A stretch of 12,381 nucleotides of DNA, taken from NCBI GenBank assembly GCA_045545435.1, contig JAZQAV010000205.1:1-12381 (forward strand). Direction: 5' to 3'. The position numbers were made by a program, and so were the translations under genes. This document shows positions 1 through 6,009 of the stretch, one piece after another. Below the pieces are notes generated by a model, which saw only the letters and a program-made list of their open reading frames with translations, was not told the origin of the DNA and did not search any database. The DNA is from UMGS1502 sp045545435 (GTDB lineage: Bacteria > Actinomycetota > Coriobacteriia > Coriobacteriales > Eggerthellaceae). Each line of letters starts with the position of its first letter. Position 1 is the first letter of the stretch.

Positions 1-1
1 C

Positions 2-2449
2 TACTGGGAACTGGAAACGTACACGGGCGTTTATCCGTACATGACGCGTTACGGTGACGAATACGTTGGCCTTCAGGAGCGCGTTAACCGTGCGATAAGC
101 GTGGGTGCCGATGTGTTTGTTTCCATCCACAACAACGCGGCAACGGGCGCCGCTTCTGGCTCGGAGGTTTGGGTGCCCAACGGCAGCAGCTATCTGTACA
201 ACGAAACCCACGTAGTGGGCGAGCAGCTGGGATGGAAAATCCTCGATCAAATAACCAGGCTGGGCCTTCCCAATCGCGGAGTGAAAACGCGTGATTGCAC
301 CAACGGTGCGCTTTATGCCGATGGCAGCCTTGAAGACTACTACACGGTAATTGCTTCTTCTCGTGAAGCGGGCATTCCGGGAATCATCGTTGAGCACGCA
401 TTCATCGACAACGCGGGCGATGCTTCCAAGCTTGCCGACGATTCGTTCTTGCGCCAGCTTGGTCAAGGGGACGCGACGGGTATCGCGCGCCAGTACAGCT
501 TGGCTAAAAACGATTACGCGTACGCAAATGCCTTGGTGCAGACTACAGGCCACACCTCAGATATTGGTTGGCTTACTCCTGTTTACGACGGCAAGGTAAT
601 TGGCACGACGGGCAAATGCCGCGGTCTTGAGGCATTCCAGGCATCTGTGGTGAATGCTGCGGCGACCCAAGGCGGCCTTACGTATCGTGCGTATGTGGGC
701 TCAGCTTGGCAAGACTGGGTAAGTGACGGCGCTACTGCCGGCACCACGGGGCTTGGTACGGCTCTTCAGGCCATTCAGATGAAACTTACCGGCGAAGCGG
801 CGAACAACTACGACGTGTACTATCGCGTGCACGTTGCGAACATCGGTTGGCTCGGTTGGGCGAAAAATGGTGCCTCAGCTGGCTCTATTGGCTATAACTA
901 CAACGCAGAGGCCATCGAGATCGCCGTTGTGGCAAAGGGCGCAGCGGCACCTGGCGACACCTCCACGCCGTTCACGCAGAAAACGGTACCCGCAGGAACG
1001 TCTTCGGTGACGTATGCCGCGCATGTGGCAAACGTGGGAACGCAGCATGCGGTGAGCGACGGCGCTGTAGCTGGTACGGTGGGCTCTTCCAACGCGATAG
1101 AAGCGCTCAAGATTTCGCTTCAGGGCACCGCTTCTGGCTCAATTGAGTACAACATGCATTGCGCAGACATCGGGTGGCAAGGATGGCGCTCGAATGGCGT
1201 GTGGGCCGGAACAACCGGTGAGGCTCGCCACACGGAAGCCATCCAAATTAGACTCACCGGTGATGCGGGTGAACTCTACGATGTGTACTATCGTGCCCAC
1301 TGCCAGGATTTTGGCTGGCTCGACTGGGCTAAAAACGGTGAAGTTGCCGGCAGCGTTGGCCTTAACAAGCAAATGGAAGCAATACAGATCCAACTGGTTG
1401 CCAAGGGATCTCCCGCTCCTGGTAGCACCGACTATCCAAACCGCATGTCGCTTGTTGGGTATAGGGCCCATGTATCGAATATCGGTTGGCAAGATTATGT
1501 CTTAAACGGTGCCACGGCTGGCACTACGGGCGAATGTCAGGCAGTTGAGGCCTTCTCGATGTATTTGCCCACGCAACCTCACGATGGTTCGATAAGGTAT
1601 AAAGCCCACGTTGCCGAAATTGGTTGGCAGGACTGGGTAAGTGCTTGGCAAACAGCGGGCACAACCGGGTACGGGCTTCCGATACAGGCTGTTCAAATAG
1701 AGCTTACCGGTGATATGGCCACCTATTACGACGTGTATTATCGCGCGCACTGCGAAGACTATGGTTGGCTCGACTGGGCTAAAAACGGCGAAATCGCCGG
1801 CACCGTTGGCTGCAACAAGCGCATGGAGGCCTTTGAGGTTGTCATGGTAAAGAAGGGCGCTTCGGCTCCAGGTGCCACGACCAATACGTTCTATGAAAAC
1901 ATAAGGACGTATCCTACGGTGGCCGCTCCAGCGTCGGTAAGCGCCATCATGGGGGCGTCTTTGGCGACGGCCGATCAAATGGTTGCTTTTTACAACGCTA
2001 TGCGCAAGGTGTATCCCTCAAGCGTGTACGCCAGCAAGGGGGCTCCCACCATTCAGGATTACTGCCGATTGGTGGTTGAAGAAGCCCGTGCCGAAGGGGT
2101 GCGCGCCGAAGTTTTGTTCTGCCAGGCTATGTATGAAACGGGCTGGCTGCAATTCGGCGGCAGCGTGCAGCCGTATCAGTGCAATTTCGGCGGACTGGGC
2201 GCAACGGGTCCCACGGTTGGCGGCGCGGTGTTTTCTGACGTGAGAATGGGATTGCGTGCTCAGGCGCAGCATCTGAAGGCATACGCCTCAACCGAGGCGC
2301 TGAACAACCCCTGCGTTGACCCGCGATTCAATTTGGTCTCTCGCGGTGTGGCCCCGAACCTGGAGAATTTGAACGGTCGATGGGCTGTGCCCGGAGACGG
2401 CTATGGTGAGCGTATACTGGGTTTGATAACAATGCTGCTTGGTTATTGA
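2..2449 (+). CDS. N-acetylmuramoyl-L-alanine amidase / glucosaminidase with nine ChW repeats (5' partial)
   Basis: Secreted peptidoglycan hydrolase, cut by the left window edge: the frame is open upstream of the first ATG (41), and the first visible residues already lie inside the amidase_3 fold, so the signal peptide and first zinc ligands are missing. Numbered from the ATG at 41: the zinc-ligand His of SIHNNA is H30 and the catalytic Glu of VEHAFIDN is E118, so the visible half looks active. Residues 165-606 hold nine ChW repeats of about 46 residues (core GW-x-x-W...NG..AGTTG...EAI). Residues about 635-802 form a glucosaminidase domain of the FlgJ/LytG type, with the expected acid at E699 in AMYETGW. 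The enzyme should cut both the MurNAc-L-Ala bond and the glycan strand; ChW repeats probably bind the cell wall (inference). It precedes two nucleotide-sugar genes on the same strand, 109 bp away. The family assignment is secure, the true start unknown. Confidence 0.93.
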   Translation, partial: YWELETYTGVYPYMTRYGDEYVGLQERVNRAISVGADVFVSIHNNAATGAASGSEVWVPNGSSYLYNETHVVGEQLGWKILDQITRLGLPNRGVKTRDCTNGALYADGSLEDYYTVIASSREAGIPGIIVEHAFIDNAGDASKLADDSFLRQLGQGDATGIARQYSLAKNDYAYANALVQTTGHTSDIGWLTPVYDGKVIGTTGKCRGLEAFQASVVNAAATQGGLTYRAYVGSAWQDWVSDGATAGTTGLGTALQAIQMKLTGEAANNYDVYYRVHVANIGWLGWAKNGASAGSIGYNYNAEAIEIAVVAKGAAAPGDTSTPFTQKTVPAGTSSVTYAAHVANVGTQHAVSDGAVAGTVGSSNAIEALKISLQGTASGSIEYNMHCADIGWQGWRSNGVWAGTTGEARHTEAIQIRLTGDAGELYDVYYRAHCQDFGWLDWAKNGEVAGSVGLNKQMEAIQIQLVAKGSPAPGSTDYPNRMSLVGYRAHVSNIGWQDYVLNGATAGTTGECQAVEAFSMYLPTQPHDGSIRYKAHVAEIGWQDWVSAWQTAGTTGYGLPIQAVQIELTGDMATYYDVYYRAHCEDYGWLDWAKNGEIAGTVGCNKRMEAFEVVMVKKGASAPGATTNTFYENIRTYPTVAAPASVSAIMGASLATADQMVAFYNAMRKVYPSSVYASKGAPTIQDYCRLVVEEARAEGVRAEVLFCQAMYETGWLQFGGSVQPYQCNFGGLGATGPTVGGAVFSDVRMGLRAQAQHLKAYASTEALNNPCVDPRFNLVSRGVAPNLENLNGRWAVPGDGYGERILGLITMLLGY
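533..1858 (+). repeat. Nine ChW repeats arranged as three A-B-C triplets
   Basis: Protein-level repeat inside the autolysin. Repeats start near residues 165, 213, 259, 322, 368, 414, 471, 517 and 565 (from ATG 41). The third member of each triplet (259, 414, 565) is preceded by YDVYYR and followed by KG-x-x-APG; the two last of these are nearly identical also in DNA around 1319-1378 and 1769-1828. The fourth repeat has lost the signature Trp (VGTQHAV instead of IGWQ-x-WV) and the first is diverged. Confidence 0.85.
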
Positions 2450-2558
2450 TGCGGCAACCATAGTTCAAGTGATTAGTTGACGCGTGCCGCAAGGCAAAGG
2501 CGCTTGCACGACCGTTGCAATGCGCAATGTGTGCGCGTGGGATAAACGCAGGGGATAT

Positions 2559-4418
2559 ATGGAGCTAAGCTTTACAAAACGAACGGCTTTCCTGGTGTTT
2601 TGGGATATTGCCGCAACGTTTCTTGCCTACTGGCTGGGGTCGGTTCTAACGGGTCAAGTTGGCGAACTGTTTGCTTCCAACGAAATTTATTTCATTTTGG
2701 GCATCGCGGTCGTTATTAACCTACTCACGTACACGGTTTTCCAGCTGTACAACAACCTGTGGGAATACGCTTCAACCGACGACATGCTGCGCATCGTGGT
2801 AGGCGTGTGTTTGGGCGTGCTGGTGACGGCCGTGTTCCTGTGGATCATCCAACAACGCGTTCCCATCAGGGTTTTCTTTGCCGCTATGATTTTGCAGGTA
2901 TTCTTGGTTGGCGGCGTGCGCATGCTGTTCAGGATCGTGCGCAACAAGCGTCGTGAACTGTCGATTCCCGACCACGATATCGACCGTCCGCGCACGTTGG
3001 TGGTGGGCGCTGGTGAAACCGGCAGCTTGGCCATCAAGCGCATGGTTTCCAAAGACCCCAACATGGCAGGTGACCCCATCCTGGCCGTTGACGACGATGC
3101 CGCAAAGCAGAAGCAGCGCATCCATGGCGTGCGCGTTTTGGGAACCAGCGAAGACATCCCCGAGCTGGTTTCTCGCTTCGACATCGAACAAATTGTTGTG
3201 GCTATTCCGTCCGCATCTCTTGAGGATCGCAAGCGCATTTACGGCATATGCACCAAAACAAACTGTCGCCTGCGCACGCTTCCCAATGTGCGCGAGCTTA
3301 CGGTAGATGAGATTGAAGACATTCACCTGCGTGAGGTTGACGTGGCCGACCTGCTGGGCCGCGAGGAAATTGTCCTTAACACGCGTTTGGTGTGCGGCTA
3401 TATTTCCGATAAAACGGTGCTGGTAACGGGTGGTGCGGGCTCAATTGGTTCCGAGCTATGCCGCCAGATGGCAACGGTGGCCCCGCGCCGCATTGTTATC
3501 TACGACATGTGGGAAAACGACGCGTACCTGCTCAAGCACGAAATCGAGCGCGAATACGACGACATCGACGTCTGTGTCGAAATTGGCAGCGTGTGCCAAG
3601 AGGATCGCCTTCGCGACGTGTTTGAGAAGTACCTGCCCGATGCGGTGTTCCATGCGGCTGCCCACAAGCACGTTCCGCTGATGGAAATTTGCCCGCGTGA
3701 GGCCATTCGCAACAACGTGTTCGGTACGCTGAATACGGTGCGTCTGTCGGATGAGTACGGCGTTAAGCGCTTCATTTTCATCTCCACCGACAAGGCGGTT
3801 AACCCCACGTCGGTTATGGGCGCCACCAAGCGCATGGGCGAGATGATCATTCAGCACTATGCGCAGGAGTCGCAAACGGTGTTCGCTGCCGTGCGCTTTG
3901 GCAACGTGCTGGGCTCCAACGGCAGCGTTATCCCCATCTTCAAACGTCAGATTGCCGAAGGCGGCCCGGTAACGGTAACCCATCCCGATATCGTGCGTTT
4001 CTTCATGACCATCCCCGAAGCCTCGCGCTTGGTTATTCAGGCGGGCGGCATGGCCGAAGGTGGCGAGATCTTCATTCTTGACATGGGCGACCCGGTAAAA
4101 ATCGTCGACCTTGCCAAGAGCATGATCACGCTTTCGGGCCTTCGCGTTGACACCGATATCAAAATTGAGTACACCGGCCTGCGACCTGGTGAAAAAATGT
4201 ACGAAGAGCTTCTTATGAACGAGGAGAACACGCTGCCCACCAAGATGAAGGGCATCATGATTTCCACAGGCAAAGAAGTGAGCTTCGAAGAGGTTGATGC
4301 CAAGCTTCTGTATTTGCAGGCGGCGCTGGACAAAAGCGACAAGGAAGCTCGCGAAACGCTTCAGAAGGTGGTACCAACCTACAATCCGCCTGAGAACGTG
4401 AAAGAACTGCTGGGGTAG
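2559..4418 (+). CDS. UDP-N-acetylglucosamine 4,6-dehydratase, membrane-bound, PglF/WbpM/CapD type
   Basis: The enzyme removes water from UDP-GlcNAc to give a 4-keto-6-deoxy sugar, the first step to sugars such as bacillosamine or FucNAc for surface glycans. The 619-aa product has four membrane segments (about 9-31, 43-64, 77-98, 104-124), a first Rossmann-like domain with VVGAGETG (148-155), and a catalytic short-chain dehydrogenase domain with TGGAGSIG (290-297). The catalytic stretch is STDK (409-412) and M420-GAT-K424, i.e. Met where most relatives have Tyr, as in the Ser-Met-Lys triad described for WbpM. Length fits the long membrane form of the family. I chose ATG 2559 because AGGGG lies just upstream and the hydrophobic helix begins directly after it; an upstream in-frame GTG (2484) adds 25 polar residues with no support. 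It probably acts with glf downstream, 130 bp away. The exact product sugar (inverting or retaining) cannot be read here. Confidence 0.92.
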   Translation: MELSFTKRTAFLVFWDIAATFLAYWLGSVLTGQVGELFASNEIYFILGIAVVINLLTYTVFQLYNNLWEYASTDDMLRIVVGVCLGVLVTAVFLWIIQQRVPIRVFFAAMILQVFLVGGVRMLFRIVRNKRRELSIPDHDIDRPRTLVVGAGETGSLAIKRMVSKDPNMAGDPILAVDDDAAKQKQRIHGVRVLGTSEDIPELVSRFDIEQIVVAIPSASLEDRKRIYGICTKTNCRLRTLPNVRELTVDEIEDIHLREVDVADLLGREEIVLNTRLVCGYISDKTVLVTGGAGSIGSELCRQMATVAPRRIVIYDMWENDAYLLKHEIEREYDDIDVCVEIGSVCQEDRLRDVFEKYLPDAVFHAAAHKHVPLMEICPREAIRNNVFGTLNTVRLSDEYGVKRFIFISTDKAVNPTSVMGATKRMGEMIIQHYAQESQTVFAAVRFGNVLGSNGSVIPIFKRQIAEGGPVTVTHPDIVRFFMTIPEASRLVIQAGGMAEGGEIFILDMGDPVKIVDLAKSMITLSGLRVDTDIKIEYTGLRPGEKMYEELLMNEENTLPTKMKGIMISTGKEVSFEEVDAKLLYLQAALDKSDKEARETLQKVVPTYNPPENVKELLG

Positions 4419-4548
4419 GGCACGGTTCGAAACAAAGCAGCTGCCCCTACGCGATGGATGCTTAGGTTCGATTAAGGTAAGGCTCGTTTGACTGCGGTGG
4501 CTGGCGTGCCACGCGCGCAAGTGCGACAAAAAGGAGATAGTTGAAGTT

Positions 4549-5679
4549 ATGAGCAAGTACGATTACCTGGTTGTGGGCGCTGGTCTTACGGGCGCGGTGT
4601 TCGCGCATGAGGCGCGCAAAGTGGGCAAGAGCTGCCTTGTTATCGATAGGCGCGATCACATCGCGGGCAATGTGTATACCGAAAAAGTTGAGGGCATCAA
4701 TGTGCACAAGTACGGTGCCCATATCTTCCATACGTCGCTTAAAAACGTGTGGGACTACGTGAATCAGTTCGCCGAGTTCAACAACTATGTCAACAGCCCC
4801 ATTGCCTATTACAAGGGCGAAACGTACAACATGCCCTTCAACATGAACACGTTCTCGAAGATGTGGGGCGTGGTAACGCCTGCTGAGGCCAAGGCGAAGA
4901 TTCAGGAGCAGATTGACGCCGAGGGCATCGGCGAGCCGCAAAACCTTGAGGAGCAGGCGCTTTCGCTGGTGGGTCGTGACATTTTTGAGAAGCTGGTGAA
5001 AGGCTACACCGAAAAGCAGTGGGGCCGCGATTGCAAAGATTTGCCCGCCTCCATCATCAAACGCCTTCCGTGCCGCTTCACGTACGACAACAACTACTTC
5101 AACGATCGTTTCCAGGGCATTCCCATGGGCGGCTACACCAAGATGGTTGCCAACATGCTCGAGGGCGTTGACGTGCGCTTGGGTGTTGAATACAAGGACC
5201 TTATCGCGCAAGAGCCCGATATTGCCGACCGCGTGATTTACTGCGGTCCCATTGATGCATTCTACGACTTCAAGCTGGGCCAACTTGAGTACCGCAGCTT
5301 GCGTTTCGAAAGCGAACTGCTTGATGAAGAGAACCATCAGGGCGTTGCCGTGGTGAACTACAATGAGCGCGAAGTGCCGTGGACGCGCATTATCGAGCAC
5401 AAGCACTTTGAGTTCGGCTGCGACGAAGAGGGCAATCCGCTGCCCAAGACCGTTATCACGCGCGAGTATCCGGCCAACTGGGCACCTGGTGACGAGCCGT
5501 ATTATCCCATCAACGACGAGCGCAACAGCACGCTGTACGCACAGTATGCCGAGCTTGCCAAACAGGAGGGCAAGGTTGTGTTCGCGGGCCGTTTGGGCGG
5601 TTACAAGTATTACGACATGGACAAGGCCATTGCTGCCGCGTTTGACGTGGTAGAGGTCGAGCTGGGCGTAAGGCTGTAG
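4549..5679 (+). CDS. glf: UDP-galactopyranose mutase
   Basis: Flavoenzyme that interconverts UDP-galactopyranose and UDP-galactofuranose, the donor of galactofuranose for cell-surface glycans; cytosolic. The 376-aa protein has the normal family length (about 370-390). Visible marks: the FAD-binding GAGLTG (10-15), GAHIFHT (56-62), the KQWGRD motif (156-161), the two arginines expected to hold the substrate phosphates (R176 in PCRFTYD and R280 in WTRIIEH), and the C-terminal FAD-site stretch FAGRLGGYKYYDMDKA (345-360). The start is set by AAGGAGAT at 4531-4538, ten bases before the ATG. It follows the dehydratase by 130 bp on the same strand and is followed by a strong terminator. Odd: its last six codons are one unit of the 18-bp repeat that continues past the stop. 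Presence of Glf implies galactofuranose in this organism's surface polymers. Confidence 0.97.
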   Translation: MSKYDYLVVGAGLTGAVFAHEARKVGKSCLVIDRRDHIAGNVYTEKVEGINVHKYGAHIFHTSLKNVWDYVNQFAEFNNYVNSPIAYYKGETYNMPFNMNTFSKMWGVVTPAEAKAKIQEQIDAEGIGEPQNLEEQALSLVGRDIFEKLVKGYTEKQWGRDCKDLPASIIKRLPCRFTYDNNYFNDRFQGIPMGGYTKMVANMLEGVDVRLGVEYKDLIAQEPDIADRVIYCGPIDAFYDFKLGQLEYRSLRFESELLDEENHQGVAVVNYNEREVPWTRIIEHKHFEFGCDEEGNPLPKTVITREYPANWAPGDEPYYPINDERNSTLYAQYAELAKQEGKVVFAGRLGGYKYYDMDKAIAAAFDVVEVELGVRL

Positions 5680-5775
5680 CCGCACGTACCGGTGCGGCTG
5701 CGCGTAGGGTTGTAGCTGCGCGTGAGGCAACTGCGCGCAAGGCTGCGGCTGTGCGTGAAGTTGCGGCTGCGCATC
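5662..5775 (+). repeat. 18-bp minisatellite beginning in the glf 3' end
   Basis: Imperfect units start at 5662, 5680, 5698, 5716, 5731, 5749 and 5767, so steps of 18, 18, 18, 15, 18 and 18. The first unit, CTGGGCGTAAGGCTGTAG, is the end of glf including its stop; the unit at 5698, CTGCGCGTAGGGTTGTAG, differs from it at three of 18 positions. All steps are multiples of three. The unit at 5680 is diverged and forms a hairpin. Confidence 0.75.
5680..5697. other. Short perfect hairpin right after the glf stop codon
   Basis: CCGCAC and GTGCGG pair across a six-base loop, directly abutting the TAG stop. There is no T-run, so this is not the terminator. It might protect the 3' end of the mRNA, or be a by-product of the repeat array. 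Confidence 0.45.
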
Positions 5776-5797
5776 GCGGGTTTATCGTGAGTAATCA

Positions 5798-5821
5798 GGC
5801 GGGCATTGTGCCCGCCTTTTT
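5798..5821 (+). terminator. Intrinsic terminator of glf / left operon
   Basis: GGCGGGCA (5798-5805) pairs fully with TGCCCGCC (5809-5816) around a TTG loop, followed directly by TTTTTG. It lies 118 bp after the glf stop, behind the minisatellite. Confidence 0.9.
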
Positions 5822-5879
5822 GTTGTGTGGCCTTGCGAATGGTGCACGCGCAGGAACGCAACGCCATAGCCGCACAACC

Positions 5880-5918
5880 AAAAGGCCCAGCGTCACGTAG
5901 TCATGTCGCTGGGACCTT
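5880..5918 (-). terminator. Intrinsic terminator of the - strand glycosyltransferase operon
   Basis: Read on the - strand: AAGG-T-CCCAGCG (5918-5907) pairs with CGCTGGG-CCTT (5892-5882) with one bulged T and a 14-base loop, followed by TTTT. It lies about 90 bp past the stop of the 832-aa gene and faces the glf terminator, as expected between convergent operons. The T-run is short. Confidence 0.65.
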
Positions 5919-6009
5919 GCTATGTGGGTCACATAATCGTGCCGCGGAGCTCTACGATGGGCGCGCAATCGTTCCGATGGGGCCCTACGATGCGTTCAGA
6001 CGTCCGGTG

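Noticed and set aside
2450..2491. Inverted repeat TGCGGCA/TGCCGCA after the autolysin gene as a terminator
   Set aside because: Seven pairs with a 28-base loop and no T-run; too weak to call.
2484..2558. GTG start at 2484 for the dehydratase
   Set aside because: It adds 25 polar residues before the first membrane helix; ATG 2559 has a good AGGGG site and matches the family start.
3456..5730. Long open frames on the - strand opposite the dehydratase (3456-4556) and glf (4462-5730)
   Set aside because: They mirror strongly conserved + strand genes, have no ribosome-binding site or known motifs, and arise from codon bias.
5921..5935. Small palindrome TATGTG/CACATA next to the - strand terminator
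   Set aside because: Six pairs with a three-base loop and no T-run on either side; no role can be supported.
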